Below are positions 18,430 to 27,057 of a stretch of DNA of 64,000 nucleotides, piece after piece. Each line of letters starts with the position of its first letter. Position 1 is the stretch's first letter. The translations under genes were made by a program, and so were the position numbers. The DNA lies in NCBI RefSeq assembly GCF_000012725.1, contig NC_007406.1:1702001-1766000 (forward strand). The letters run 5' to 3'. The stretch comes from Nitrobacter winogradskyi Nb-255. Lineage in GTDB: Bacteria > Pseudomonadota > Alphaproteobacteria > Rhizobiales > Xanthobacteraceae. Below the pieces are notes generated by a model. That model saw nothing but the letters and a program-made list of their open reading frames with translations, made no database searches and was not told the DNA's origin.

Positions 18430-19335
18430 TCACGCCGCCATGGCTGTCTCGTCGAGCATGGCGTAGTAGCGCTCCTCGGCTTCGGCCGGCGGGATGTTGC
18501 CGATGGGCTCCAGCAGCCGGCGATGGTTGAACCAGTCGACCCAGGCGAGTGTGGCGAACTCGACCGCCTCGAAGCTCCGCCACGGCCCGCGCCGATGGAT
18601 GACCTCGGCCTTGTATAGACCGTTGATCGTTTCGGCGAGCGCGTTGTCGTAGCTGTCGCCGACGCTGCCGACCGAAGGCTCGATGCCCGCCTCGGCCAGG
18701 CGCTCGGTGTAGCGGATGCTGACGTATTGCGAACCGCGATCCGAGTGATGGACGAGACCAGCCTTGCTGGCGGGGCGCCGTTCATGCAGCGCCTGCTCCA
18801 AGGCGTCCAACACGAAGGCGGCATGAGCTGCGCGGCTGACGCGCCAGCCGACGATCCTGCGAGCATAGGCATCGATCACGAAGGCGACATAGACGAAGCC
18901 CGACCAGGTGCTCACGTAGGTGAAGTCGGATAGCCACAACATGTTTGGAGCTGGCGCGTGGAAGACCCGGTTCACGTGATCGAGCGGGCACGGAGCTGCC
19001 TTGTCCTGCACGGTCGTGCGGATCGGCTTGCCGCGGATGACGCCCTGCAGGCCGAGATCAGCCATCAGGCGCTCGACGGTGCAGCGAGCAACCGGGATGT
19101 TCTCCCGGTTCAGCTGCCGCCAGACCTTCCTCACGCCATAGACCTCGAAGTTCTCGACGAAGACGCGCTCGATCTCAGGCTTCAGCCTCAGGTCCCGCTT
19201 TGCCCTTGCCGACAGCTTCGTGGGATCGGCGCGCTTGGCGAGGTCGTCATGGTAGGTCGAGGGGGCGATCGGCAGCACCCTGCAGATCGGCTCGACCCCG
19301 TGGACCTCTCGGTGACCGTCGATGAAGGCGATCAT
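18430..19335 (-). CDS. IS3-family transposase OrfB (DDE integrase)
   Basis: 301 residues. N-terminal HTH_21-like region ([57 protein letters not shown]), then an rve integrase core with the catalytic triad Asp in LWLSDFTYV, Asp in [11 protein letters not shown] and Glu in [15 protein letters not shown]. Its ATG at 19335 overlaps the OrfA stop as ATGA, so expression is by translational coupling, not necessarily by frameshift. Confidence 0.95.
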   Translation of the reverse strand: MIAFIDGHREVHGVEPICRVLPIAPSTYHDDLAKRADPTKLSARAKRDLRLKPEIERVFVENFEVYGVRKVWRQLNRENIPVARCTVERLMADLGLQGVIRGKPIRTTVQDKAAPCPLDHVNRVFHAPAPNMLWLSDFTYVSTWSGFVYVAFVIDAYARRIVGWRVSRAAHAAFVLDALEQALHERRPASKAGLVHHSDRGSQYVSIRYTERLAEAGIEPSVGSVGDSYDNALAETINGLYKAEVIHRRGPWRSFEAVEFATLAWVDWFNHRRLLEPIGNIPPAEAEERYYAMLDETAMAA

Positions 19336-19661
19336 GTCTTTGACCGGCGGTCGAGCTCCGCCATCGCAAAATACGCCGACGCCTTGCGCAGGATCTCGTT
19401 CGCCTGCCGAAGCTCACGGTTCTCCCGCTCCAGCGCCTTGAGCTTCTCGGTGACCTCGCTCGGAAGACCGGCGCGCGTGCCGCTGTCGACCTCAGCCTTC
19501 TTCACCCACTCATTGAGCGACTGCGCCGTGCAGCCGATCTTCGTCGCGATCGAGGAGACCGCGGCCCACCGGGACCGATGCTCCTTCTCGTGATCGAAGA
19601 CCATCCGCACCGCGCGGGCCCGCACTTCCGGAGAAAACCGGTTCCTCGTCTTGCTCATCAT
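19332..19661 (-). CDS. IS3-family transposase OrfA
   Basis: 109 residues. HTH_8 region ([50 protein letters not shown]) that recognises the IS ends, then a leucine zipper ([34 protein letters not shown]) for multimerisation with OrfB. Complete. Confidence 0.95.
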   Translation of the reverse strand: MMSKTRNRFSPEVRARAVRMVFDHEKEHRSRWAAVSSIATKIGCTAQSLNEWVKKAEVDSGTRAGLPSEVTEKLKALERENRELRQANEILRKASAYFAMAELDRRSKT

Positions 19662-20015
19662 GGCTCCACCTTCTCAAGGTTGGGAGCCTCCGGCAAACTC
19701 GGGGCGGTTCAAAGCGACTTTTGAGGGCATGAACCAAAAAAAGCCGCGGAGTCTGTTTGCCGTCGTCCATGAAGTTGGGCATGCGTTATTAGGTCATAAG
19801 GGTATTCTCAACCGTGGTCCATCAAGCGTTGTTGCCGCATCGTTGTCCTCTAATCTCAAACGAATGGAGCATCAAGCGAACTCATACGCAGGTTTTTTGA
19901 TGCCTGATCACTCAGGACTCCGAACTATGACCATTGACCAAATTATCAAAGCTTATAACGTCAGCAGCGAGGCCGCGCGAATTCGGTGGTCTCAATTTCG
20001 CTAGTCAGTCACAAG

Positions 20016-20264
20016 ATGAACATTTCGGCATCTAGCGTTCGTTTCGACGAACATACAATGTGGGTCGAACTGACTGACGGTCGCACGCTCGGCGTGCCGC
20101 TGGCATGGTTTCCGCGGCTCTTGAGGGCGACACCCGCGCAACGCGACAAGGTCGAGATCAGCCGCGTCGGGCTGCACTGGGACGACCTCGACGAGGACAT
20201 CTCGATTGCAGGGATACTGGCCGGACGCGGCGATGTCACGCATCGCCCGGATCATGCGGCGTGA
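20016..20264 (+). CDS. DUF2442 family protein
   Basis: 82 residues from the ATG at 20016. The pattern VRFDEHTMWVELTDGRTLGVPLAWFPRLLRATPAQRDKVEISRVGLHWDDLDEDISIAGILAGR is DUF2442, small proteins often paired with DUF4160 or found in toxin-antitoxin-like contexts. No DUF4160 is seen here. It follows the broken ImmA/IrrE gene by 11 bases and overlaps a 43-codon frame downstream (TGATG). Role unknown. Confidence 0.8.
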   Translation: MNISASSVRFDEHTMWVELTDGRTLGVPLAWFPRLLRATPAQRDKVEISRVGLHWDDLDEDISIAGILAGRGDVTHRPDHAA

Positions 20265-20395
20265 TGCTTGCAGTGCTGAAGCCAAAGGGTAGCATGCCTC
20301 GCTTCGATAACCTTGTCGAAGTATTTGGAATGGACAAGGCGTTTCCAGATCGCATCTGGCCCCGCGACAAATGCTCTCGCGAGCGAAATTTTTAA
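20264..20395 (+). CDS. 43-residue hypothetical protein
   Basis: Overlaps the DUF2442 stop as TGATG. Begins MLAVLKPKGSMPRFDNLVEV and continues FGMDKAFPDRIWPRDK. No family recognised; could be the remnant of a longer gene. The stretch 20396-20576 after it shows nothing I can name. Confidence 0.35.
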   Translation: MLAVLKPKGSMPRFDNLVEVFGMDKAFPDRIWPRDKCSRERNF

Positions 20396-20576
20396 AGTGT
20401 TGAAGCTCCGCAACTCGCCAAACCCACGCTTTCAACACTACATCGACGACAACAATTGTCTCACCTTATAAACGTACTCAAAACTAGTCTATCGCACGTG
20501 CGTCACAAAGCCGAATACGTACGCCGCCGGGCAACATACCCTCACCCCCGGCGAGCTCATCCCATACCCAGCGTCA

Positions 20577-20675
20577 TCAAATGCCGAGGTGTTTGATAAC
20601 CGCCAATCCGGCGAAGAAAGCAACCAGCAGTAGCGCGCCGATTATGACGTAGACGTTCTTGCGGCGTTTGCTCAT
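20577..20675 (-). CDS. 32-residue single-pass membrane protein
   Basis: A short frame with a basic start (MSKRRKNVYVI) and one hydrophobic helix (IIGALLLVAFFAGLAVI) ending KHLGI. Positive-inside layout. No strong ribosome binding site. Function unknown; it has the style of small conserved membrane proteins of this bacterial group. Confidence 0.45.
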   Translation of the reverse strand: MSKRRKNVYVIIGALLLVAFFAGLAVIKHLGI

Positions 20676-20782
20676 ACTTGGCGCCCCGTTGTATTCTCGC
20701 GTCGAACTGCGCCATTCCCTGAAATCGTTCATTGTTCAAACCTCCGTCGCCGCCGGCCGTAAGCGCCACGCGCAGGAAGCGA

Positions 20783-21493
20783 TTAACGCACCCTCGCCCG
20801 CGCGTCCACACTGCTCTGATCCCATAACCGGAAACCGCCCTCGAACGCATCGGCATTGTCGCCGCGCCGCGATTTCGGCGGCAGCTTTTCGAGATGCCTG
20901 GCGTTACCCCCGCCGATCAGCACCTCGTCCGGTTCGAGCGCGGCCGAAAGCTGCGCGATGATGTCGAAGACATGCTTGCGCCATTTCTTGTCGCCGCTGT
21001 GCTTCCGCCCCGCCTTCCCGGCGTAATCCTCATAGGTTTTACCCTTCCGGTATGGCAGGTGAGCCAATTCCATCGGCTCCGGTTCGCCGTCCGCGATCAT
21101 CGCGGAGCCGAGCCCGGTGCCGAGCCCGAGAAACAGCATCCGCCCGCCGCGATAGCCGCCGAGCGCCTGCATCAACGCATCGTTGACGACGCGGGTCGGC
21201 TTGCCGAACGCCTTCTGAAAATCGAATCCTTTCCACCCCACGCCGAGATTGACGGGTTCGCGCAGCGGGCGATTTCCGCAGACCGGGCCGGGATAGCCGA
21301 TCGAAACGACGTCGAAGGACCAGTCCTTCGTCAGCGCCTTGATCTTGCGCACCATCTCTTTCGCCGTGAGACCGGGTCCGGATTCGAACTTGCGCGGGAC
21401 GCGGTCCGTGTTGGTCATCATCTTGACATTGGACCCGCCGACGTCGATCGCGAGAATGGTCGGGTTCATCCGGCTGGAGCGTGCTGCCTTCAT
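20783..21493 (-). CDS. ROK-family sugar kinase (polyphosphate glucokinase-like)
   Basis: 236 residues from the ATG at 21493, behind a GAGGA site; MNPTIL at 21469 is another possible start. Phosphate-binding motif AIDVGGSNVKMM near the N-terminus and second motif LGLGTGLGSAMIADG. The overall layout (GYPGPVCGNRPLREPVNLGVGWKGFDFQKAFGKPTRVVNDALMQALGGYRGG) resembles PpgK, which phosphorylates glucose from polyphosphate or ATP. The CxC(G)xC zinc site of classical ROK repressors is absent, consistent with an enzyme. Substrate is inferred. Confidence 0.8.
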   Translation of the reverse strand: MKAARSSRMNPTILAIDVGGSNVKMMTNTDRVPRKFESGPGLTAKEMVRKIKALTKDWSFDVVSIGYPGPVCGNRPLREPVNLGVGWKGFDFQKAFGKPTRVVNDALMQALGGYRGGRMLFLGLGTGLGSAMIADGEPEPMELAHLPYRKGKTYEDYAGKAGRKHSGDKKWRKHVFDIIAQLSAALEPDEVLIGGGNARHLEKLPPKSRRGDNADAFEGGFRLWDQSSVDARARVR

Positions 21494-21608
21494 GGTCCGT
21501 CCTCGAAACATCTGATGCGCGGCCAGCGGCGCTTCAAAAGTGCCGATCTCAACCGCCGGCGCTTCTCGATTGCTCTCCGCTTGCGGCCGTTCAAATTCGG
21601 GCCTAACT

Positions 21609-21713
21609 AGAGCCTTTCCGCTTCTGCTTGAACAGGAGCGAGGCTCTAGATTGTTGTTTTGACGCGTTTTCTTTCCGCGAACCGGTATCCACTTCGCTCG
21701 AAAACGCTATAGC
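21609..21713. repeat. Dispersed palindromic repeat block A3
   Basis: GAGCCTTTCCGCTTCTG / AGGAGCGAGGCTC palindrome followed by the reversed CGCGAACCGGTATCCACTTCG unit. Between the ROK kinase and yghU, divergent genes. Confidence 0.85.
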
Positions 21714-21766
21714 CGCGGTATCCTGCCTGTCTCACTATCATGCTCGCTGTTCCGGAGTGCCTCTTG

Positions 21767-22639
21767 ATGACCGACGCCCCCTATATGCCGCCAAAAGTCT
21801 GGACTTTCGATAAAGAGAATGGGGGCAGATTCGCTTCGGTCAACCGGCCGACCGCCGGCGCGACCCACGAAAAGGTGCTGCCCGTCGGCAAGCATCCCTT
21901 CCAGCTTTATTCGCGGGGAACGCCGAACGGCCAGAAGGTCACGATCATGTTCGAGGAACTGCTCGCACGCGGTCACGCCGGCGCGGAATATGACGCGTGG
22001 CTGATCCAGATCGACGGCGAGCAGTTCGGCTCGGGGTTTGTCGAGGTCAATCCGAATTCGAAGATTCCGGCGCTGGTTGACCGTTCGAGACCCGTGCCGT
22101 TCCGCGTCTTCGAGTCCGGTGCGATTCTCCTGCATCTTGCGGACAAGTTCCGCGAGTTCATCCCCAGGGCGACGGCGGCGCGCGCGGAATGCCTGTCCTG
22201 GTTGTTCTGGCAGATGGGCAGCGCGCCCTATCTTGGCGGCGGCTTCGGGCATTTCTACCACTATGCGCCGGAGAAGATCGAATATGCCATCAATCGCTTC
22301 GCGATGGAAACGAAGCGGCAGATGGATGTGCTCGACCGCCGGCTCAAGGACAACGAGTATCTTGCCGGCAACGAGTACACGATCGCGGACATGGCGGTGT
22401 GGCCATGGTACGGCGGCTTGGCCGAGGGCAGGCTCTACGGCGACAGCGCAACCTTCCTCGACGTCCAGAGCTACAAGAACGTGCAGCGCTGGACGGCGCA
22501 GATTGCCGCACGGCCCGCGGTGAAGCGCGGCCGCATCGTCAACCGCACCTCCGGTGATCCCGCAAGCCAGCTTCACGAGCGCCACGACGCCTCGGATTTC
22601 GAGACCCGGACGCAGGACAAGCTGGCGAAGCAGGGTTGA
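21767..22639 (+). CDS. yghU: YghU-type glutathione S-transferase (disulfide-bond oxidoreductase)
   Basis: 290 residues from ATG 21767 (MTDAPYMPPKVWTFDKENGG, the usual YghU start; an upstream ATG at 21740 adds nine residues). N-terminal thioredoxin-like domain with LYSRGTPNGQKVTIMFEELLARG and NPNSKIPALVDRS, then an all-helical GST domain. The Nu-class GSTs YghU/YfcG use two glutathiones and reduce disulfides and organic hydroperoxides. Cytosolic. Followed closely by an SDR gene on the same strand. Confidence 0.93.
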   Translation: MTDAPYMPPKVWTFDKENGGRFASVNRPTAGATHEKVLPVGKHPFQLYSRGTPNGQKVTIMFEELLARGHAGAEYDAWLIQIDGEQFGSGFVEVNPNSKIPALVDRSRPVPFRVFESGAILLHLADKFREFIPRATAARAECLSWLFWQMGSAPYLGGGFGHFYHYAPEKIEYAINRFAMETKRQMDVLDRRLKDNEYLAGNEYTIADMAVWPWYGGLAEGRLYGDSATFLDVQSYKNVQRWTAQIAARPAVKRGRIVNRTSGDPASQLHERHDASDFETRTQDKLAKQG

Positions 22640-22687
22640 GACCCGCCCTCTTTCATTAGCAGCCGTTCCGGGCTGGAGGCTCATGCA

Positions 22688-23368
22688 ATGCAAGGAAAGG
22701 TCATCGCCGTCACCGGAGCTTCCGGCGCGCTGGGCAAGGTGGTCGTGGATGCCGCCATCACGCGCGGCGCCAGGGCGGCCTGCATTAACCGGGCTGTGGC
22801 AAGGGGCGATGCCACGGCCGACCGGATCGAATTGGGCGGCGTCGATCTGACTGATCCCGCACAGGCCTTGCAAGCCATCGATGCGGCGGCCGCGCATTTC
22901 GGCCGGCTCGACGTTCTCGTCAACGTTGCCGGCGCGTTTGCCTTCGAAACCGTCGCGGACGGCGATCCGAAGACCTGGCAGCGCCTTTACGCGATCAATG
23001 TGGCGACCGCGCTGAACGCCTCGCGAGCGGCGATCCCGCATCTGGTTGCGTCCGGCGCCGGACGCATCGTCAACATCGGTGCGATCGGTGCCTTGCAGGC
23101 GGGCGTTGGCATGGGCGCCTATGCGGCGTCGAAAGCGGCCGTGCATCGGCTGACCGAAGCGCTTGCCTCCGAGTTGAAAGGCAAGGTGACCGTCAACGCC
23201 GTCCTGCCCTCGACGATCGACACGCCGGCCAATCGCAGGGACATGCCGAAAGCGGATTTCGCGACCTGGGTGACGGCGGACGAACTGGCTGATGTCATCC
23301 TGTTTCTGGCAAGCGATGCGGCGAGCGGCGTGACCGGGGCGCTGCTTCCCGTGCGCGGACGCGTTTGA
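22688..23368 (+). CDS. Short-chain dehydrogenase/reductase
   Basis: 226 residues, Rossmann fold. Cofactor loop TGASGALG (residues 9-16), D-x-L-V-N-V-A-G (NAG-like motif) and active-site YAASK. The catalytic Ser normally found in the IVNISS stretch is replaced (RIVNIGAIGAL), which is unusual and may change or remove activity. Substrate unknown. 48 bases after yghU, probably cotranscribed. Confidence 0.85.
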   Translation: MQGKVIAVTGASGALGKVVVDAAITRGARAACINRAVARGDATADRIELGGVDLTDPAQALQAIDAAAAHFGRLDVLVNVAGAFAFETVADGDPKTWQRLYAINVATALNASRAAIPHLVASGAGRIVNIGAIGALQAGVGMGAYAASKAAVHRLTEALASELKGKVTVNAVLPSTIDTPANRRDMPKADFATWVTADELADVILFLASDAASGVTGALLPVRGRV

Positions 23369-23673
23369 ATCGCGATCCATCGTTATATATAATTGAATAT
23401 AATATCTTTGTGTCTCGAGCTTCGCTTCTCGTTGAACTGGAGAAGCTTGCTGTTTGACGCGCCGTCTTCACGCCAGCCTATAATTTCCCATCTCCCGCGA
23501 AGGCACGAGGACGTTCTTGCTTGGAAACGCTTTAGAACCCGATTTTAGACCCTTGTGTTTCCATCGTAACGTGTAATTATACCGCTGTTGCTATCTCGGG
23601 TAGCGGCAAGAGTTCCACCCCTCAGCTTCACGGTTTCCTTTCCTTCGTCGCTTCAGCGGGGATCAGGGTCGAA
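23369..23673 (+). other. Intergenic region upstream of fabA
   Basis: About 305 bases, more AT-rich than the flanks (a run of TATATATAATTGAATATAAT near 23384). It probably holds the fabA promoter; I do not see a clear operator or terminator. Confidence 0.4.
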
Positions 23674-24216
23674 ATGCCTAACCTTCGCAGCAGCTATGAT
23701 TACGAGGACTTGCTGGCTTGCGGCCGTGGCGAGATGTTCGGCCCCGGCGAACCCAAACTTCCGTTGCCGCCGATGCTGATGTTCGATCGCATCACGGAGA
23801 TTACCGAAGGCGGCGGGAAATATGGACGCGGCCTGGTGCGCACCGAGCTCGACATCAAACCGAACCTCTGGTTCTTCCAATGCCATTTTCAGAACGACCC
23901 GGTGATGCCCGGCTGTCTCGGTCTCGACGGGCTTTGGCAGATGGTGGGATTCTATCTGGTCTGGCTTGGCCGCGACCGGAATGTGCGGGCTCGTGCGCTC
24001 GGTCTTGGTGACTTGAAGTTTACAGGTCAAATCTTGCCGCACGCCCGCAAGATATCCTACACGGTCGATATCAAGCGGGTGATGCGTTCGAAGCTGGTGA
24101 TGGCGATTGCCGACGGTACAGTCAGCGTCGACGGCGATACGATTTATCATGCCAAGGATCTTCGGCTCGGCCTGTTCAAGAGCCTGCCCGGATCACCGAT
24201 TGAGCCGACAAGCTGA
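23674..24216 (+). CDS. fabA: 3-hydroxydecanoyl-ACP dehydratase/isomerase
   Basis: 180 residues, normal length (about 170). Single hot-dog fold. Active-site His in [14 protein letters not shown] and Asp in [11 protein letters not shown]. It dehydrates 3-hydroxyacyl-ACP and isomerises trans-2 to cis-3 decenoyl-ACP, the branch point to unsaturated fatty acids. Ribosome binding site region CAGGG ahead of the ATG. In related genomes fabA is usually followed by fabB and fabI; here the next gene is a DUF2161 protein, so the partner KAS I must be elsewhere, or this is a second copy. Confidence 0.95.
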   Translation: MPNLRSSYDYEDLLACGRGEMFGPGEPKLPLPPMLMFDRITEITEGGGKYGRGLVRTELDIKPNLWFFQCHFQNDPVMPGCLGLDGLWQMVGFYLVWLGRDRNVRARALGLGDLKFTGQILPHARKISYTVDIKRVMRSKLVMAIADGTVSVDGDTIYHAKDLRLGLFKSLPGSPIEPTS

Positions 24217-24253
24217 TAAGCTCCCGGCTATTGAGTCGGCTTGAGCTTGTACC

Positions 24254-24931
24254 GTGGAAACCTCGCTTTATCTTCCGGTCAAACGCCATCTTGAAAGCCT
24301 TGGTTTCTCGGTCAAAGGCGAAGTCGGAGGCTGCGACCTGGTTGCGCTGAACGGCGATGATCCGCCTGTCGTGGTGATCGGCGAACTGAAGCTGAGCTTC
24401 AATCTGGAGCTTATCCTGCAAGGCGTCGAGCGCGCGGGCGCATGTGATGAGGTCTGGCTTGCCGCCAGGCTGTCGATGCGTGGCAAGGGCCGCGAGAGCG
24501 ACGCGCGCTATCGCAACCTGTGCCGGCGGCTCGGGTTCGGAATGCTCGGGGTGACACACCAGGGGAATGTCGAAGTGCTGGTGGCTCCCTCCGCTGCCAG
24601 TCCGCGCCGTAACCCGAAGAAGCGTTCCCGCCTTGTCATGGAGCATCAACGCCGCAGGGGCGATCCCGTTGCCGGCGGCAGCACGCGAATGCCGATCATG
24701 ACAGCGTATCGCCAGCAGGCGCTGAGCTGCGCGGCCGCGATGGCTGCGGGTCCATGCCGCGTGCGGGATCTCAGAGGAGAGAATCCCGATGCTGGAAAAA
24801 TCCTTCTTCACAATGTCTATGGATGGTTCGATCGCGTCGATCGTGGAATTTATTGCCTGACCGAGGCTGGCAAGGACGCGCTGAAGCGATGGCCGCAGCA
24901 GTCATGCGAAGCAGTGCCGATCGTCGAATGA
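24254..24931 (+). CDS. DUF2161 family putative PDDEXK-type nuclease/phosphodiesterase
   Basis: 225 residues from a GTG start. N-terminal core METSLYLPVKRHLESLGFSVKGEVGGCDLVALNGDDPPVVVIGELKLSFNLELILQGVERA: the spaced E, D and E-x-K (GELKL) look like a PDDEXK nuclease active site. The C-terminal part has a basic linker and a winged-helix-like end (GWFDRVDRGIYCLTEAGKDALKRW). Alphaproteobacterial family of unknown role; nuclease activity is inferred from the motif. Confidence 0.75.
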   Translation: METSLYLPVKRHLESLGFSVKGEVGGCDLVALNGDDPPVVVIGELKLSFNLELILQGVERAGACDEVWLAARLSMRGKGRESDARYRNLCRRLGFGMLGVTHQGNVEVLVAPSAASPRRNPKKRSRLVMEHQRRRGDPVAGGSTRMPIMTAYRQQALSCAAAMAAGPCRVRDLRGENPDAGKILLHNVYGWFDRVDRGIYCLTEAGKDALKRWPQQSCEAVPIVE

Positions 24932-25282
24932 GTTCAAAGGGTCGAGCTTCTGGTCAGCCGGAGGATCTTCAATCAAAGCGCGGCGGCATGTCGCATGTGA
25001 TCATCTCCACCTGGCAAAGCGCGTCAAAATGCATAGCTGTTTTGCCACCGGGGATTCCGTATTGAGTCAAGGTGCCGAGTTTCCTGAAGCGGGAGAAGCC
25101 TGCCTCTGCTTTCCGCTTCGTCATGCTGAATGCCTGTCGTGTTCTGAATTTGAATCGAAAGGCGCTGATGTCGGAGGCGAAACGTCGAAGAGCCGTCATT
25201 CTTCGAACGATTATGGTCATGGTGCGTTAAGGCGTTTCACGTCAATTTTTCATGGGCCGGGTTTGCGCAACCATTGAGGCGA
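24932..25282. other. Intergenic region, nothing recognised
   Basis: About 350 bases between the DUF2161 gene and the next gene. Short frames exist on both strands, but none has a convincing start signal or protein-like composition. No terminator or repeat family seen. Confidence 0.4.
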
Positions 25283-25585
25283 ATGATGAGCGAAGGCTGG
25301 CATACAAAATATGGCATCCGACGGGTTCGCCGCGATCCTCCCACGTTGGAGGAAGCTATCTTCGCCGCCACCGGGATCACCGACGATCTCGATTCGCAGG
25401 CGGAGATTGCGGCATCACTGATTGGAATGCCCTTCGATATCGTTCACGCAGAGGTCAAGAAGACCGCTCGGGCTGTGACGCGGTCGCCCACGACACGCGT
25501 GATCGTCGGTGAGCAAGGCGCGCTGCGTTCGGTCGTGGTCGAGCGCCGTGTGGTCCGCAGATTCGGCAACGACAAGCGACTTTGA
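25283..25585 (+). CDS. Conserved-looking hypothetical protein
   Basis: 100 residues, start MMSEGWHTKYGIRRVRRDPPTLEEAIFAATGITDDLDSQAEIAASLIGMPFDIVHAEVKKTARAVTR. No named family. Mixed charge, no membrane segment; the C-terminal third is basic (VVVERRVVRRFGNDKR). A GAGGCGA stretch before the start could serve as ribosome binding site. Followed by a repeat block. Confidence 0.6.
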   Translation: MMSEGWHTKYGIRRVRRDPPTLEEAIFAATGITDDLDSQAEIAASLIGMPFDIVHAEVKKTARAVTRSPTTRVIVGEQGALRSVVVERRVVRRFGNDKRL

Positions 25586-25606
25586 CGCGAACGGGTATTA
25601 CCGCAA

Positions 25607-25706
25607 TCCTTTTCGCTTTTGATGGAATCAGAAGCGAGGCTCTAATTGTTGTTTTGACGCGTTTTCTTCACGCGAACCGGTATCCACTTCGCTCCAAAAC
25701 GCTATA
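25607..25706. repeat. Dispersed palindromic repeat block A4
   Basis: TTTCGCTTTTGATGG / ATCAGAAGCGAGGCTC palindrome, then the reversed CGCGAACCGGTATCCACTTCG unit ending CAAAACGCTA. Nearly identical order to block A3. Confidence 0.85.
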
Positions 25707-25882
25707 GAACCACTATTTGTTGCGCTCGCGAGCACAGTTCACGTTCTTGGGAGTTATGTGAATCGCGTTACGAGACTGCGAATTGAACGCTTTCCTATGC
25801 GCCTAGTCGATCTCAGAATCTTTTGGCGTCTGGTTGGAGCGAACCGGTATCCATCACGACGCTTGAACCCTACAGAAATCGA

Positions 25883-26134
25883 ATGCTGGAATATCGTGGC
25901 CCGCTCCTCCTCCTCATGATAGTCGGCACGCTGACCGTTGCGGCGACCGCCGCATACGCCTCGCAAGTTTCGCGAGAGACCGATGTCGTTAATCTGCGGC
26001 TGGGCGAACGCATTCTTGTTGATGACGGATCCTGTCCGGCGGGCCATATCAAGGAAGTCTCCGGTACGAAACTGACCCCGGCCGGCGTGGTTCGAGCACG
26101 CAAGTGCATACCGCGGATTCGCTTAAAGCGATGA
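25883..26134 (+). CDS. Small exported protein (DUF6719-like)
   Basis: 83 residues from ATG 25883 (MLEYRGPLLLLMIVGTLTVAATAAYA signal peptide, about 26 residues). Mature part SQVSRETDVVNLRLGERILVDDGSCPAGHIKEVSGTKLTPAGVVRARKCIPR, with two cysteines that can form a disulfide. Likely periplasmic; function unknown. An upstream in-frame start at 25823 would place residues before the signal peptide and is unlikely. Confidence 0.65.
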   Translation: MLEYRGPLLLLMIVGTLTVAATAAYASQVSRETDVVNLRLGERILVDDGSCPAGHIKEVSGTKLTPAGVVRARKCIPRIRLKR

Positions 26135-26195
26135 ATGCGTGCCACGATCACGGTTCGAAAGACGACCTCCCTCGGGCCGAACCTCTATTTTGATC

Positions 26196-26299
26196 GAGCA
26201 TGGTCTGATCAAGTTGAATCGGACCATGCTTCATTCTGGCCGCAGTGTAGCCGTATTTCCTCGCGGTGAGCGGCCCTTCGGGTCGGGATCATGCTCTAA
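26196..26299. repeat. Dispersed palindromic repeat block A5
   Basis: GAGCATGGTCTGATCAAG / TTGAATCGGACCATGCTT palindrome and a GCGGCCCTTCGGGTCGGGATCATGCTCT-type end. Lies at the convergent junction with creA. Confidence 0.75.
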
Positions 26300-26856
26300 T
26301 CGGAAATGAAATCCGCGCATTTTTGCATGGCCGTGTCCGAAGCGCCCCATGGCATGATCGGTATCGAGGACGTTGAATTCTGCGGCGAGCCTTCGATCAC
26401 CCGGTCGGAGTAAACCATGTAGACCAGCACGTTTCGTTTGACGTCGCAGCCCCGTACGATCTGCATCTTCTTGAAGAACAGCGAACGCCGCTGCCGGAAT
26501 ATGTCATCGCCCTGCTTCAGCTTTTCCTTGAAGCGTATCGGTCCCGTCTGGCGGCAGGCCAGCGAGATATCTGAGACCTCCTCCGCCACTCCGAGCCACC
26601 CCTTGATGCCGCCTTTTTCGGGTACCGTGAAATGGCACGCAACACCTTCGATTCCCGGATCGTCGACGCCATAAGTCGCAAGCTTGTCATTCGGCGTCAG
26701 CAGCTTGAAAACCGTCGAGCGGCGAAAGATCAGGTCGGGCTCGTCTGCTGCATGGGCGTAAGTTCCCGCGAGCATCGCTATCGTCAGAACGATGAAGGCC
26801 AATAAGGTCTGAGCCGTCCGGCGCCTCTCATCATGAATTCGAGCTCGAAATGTCAT
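26296..26856 (-). CDS. creA: CreA family protein
   Basis: 186 residues. Hydrophobic signal segment about residues 16-36 (TLLAFIVLTIAMLAGTYAHAADE). The mature domain follows the CreA pattern: VDDPGIEGVACHFTVPEKGGIKGWLGVAEEVSDISLACRQTGPI ... SLFFKKMQIVRGCDVKRNVLVYMVYSDRVIEGSPQNSTSSIPI. Periplasmic protein of unknown function, linked to the E. coli creABCD locus by name only. Divergent from the L,D-transpeptidase gene. Confidence 0.9.
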   Translation of the reverse strand: MTFRARIHDERRRTAQTLLAFIVLTIAMLAGTYAHAADEPDLIFRRSTVFKLLTPNDKLATYGVDDPGIEGVACHFTVPEKGGIKGWLGVAEEVSDISLACRQTGPIRFKEKLKQGDDIFRQRRSLFFKKMQIVRGCDVKRNVLVYMVYSDRVIEGSPQNSTSSIPIMPWGASDTAMQKCADFISD

Positions 26857-27057
26857 CAGGTAGCTCCATTTGCTGAGTCCGGCCTATGTAGGTTCTTCAA
26901 GTTTCGGAAAAAAGATCCCGATCGTCCAGCAAGCCGAGAATTAGAGTCGTGTGAAGGATTTTGCATTACCCTGCGTAAGCTGACCGGGAACCGACACGGG
27001 CCGGCCGGGCGTGACGTCCGCGACGCTCATCTGAACCATGATTCGAGGGACGAAGGC

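Larger units (their letters stand above)
18388..19714. mobile_element. IS3-family insertion sequence with AAG target duplication
   Basis: The element is 18391-19711 (1321 bp). Its ends are perfect 27-bp inverted repeats beginning TGAACCGCCCCGAG (18391-18417 and 19685-19711). AAG flanks both sides (18388-18390, 19712-19714), a 3-bp duplication typical of IS3. Two overlapping minus-strand genes encode the transposase. It looks intact and interrupts an ImmA/IrrE-type gene. Confidence 0.95.
18170..20004 (+). pseudogene. ImmA/IrrE-type metallopeptidase gene, split by IS3 and frameshifted
   Basis: The 5' part starts at 18170 behind an AGGAGA site. One extra A near 18275 shifts the frame; removing it restores MTLITKLKKRYPEFDYRRVPNGSLNSADAQWDDRKKLITLTE. 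The IS then intervenes. Joining across it and dropping one copy of the AAG duplication gives an in-frame continuation, ATFEGMNQKKPRSLFAVVHEVGHALLGHKG, ending at 20004. HEVGH is the HExxH zinc motif of the ImmA/IrrE family, metallopeptidases that cleave repressors or act beside HTH partners. Lower GC than its neighbours suggests transfer. Not functional as it stands. Confidence 0.85.

Noticed and set aside
19320-19345. Programmed frameshift between IS3 OrfA and OrfB
   Set aside because: No slippery run at the junction; OrfB has its own ATG overlapping the OrfA stop, so translational coupling explains expression.
21707-23380. 557-codon minus-strand frame over yghU and the SDR gene
   Set aside because: Both plus-strand genes are clearly conserved; the frame also runs into repeat A3.
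23530-23560. Irr/ICE-type iron box before fabA
   Set aside because: TTTAGAA is followed by a non-palindromic stretch; the inverted half-site is not at the correct spacing.
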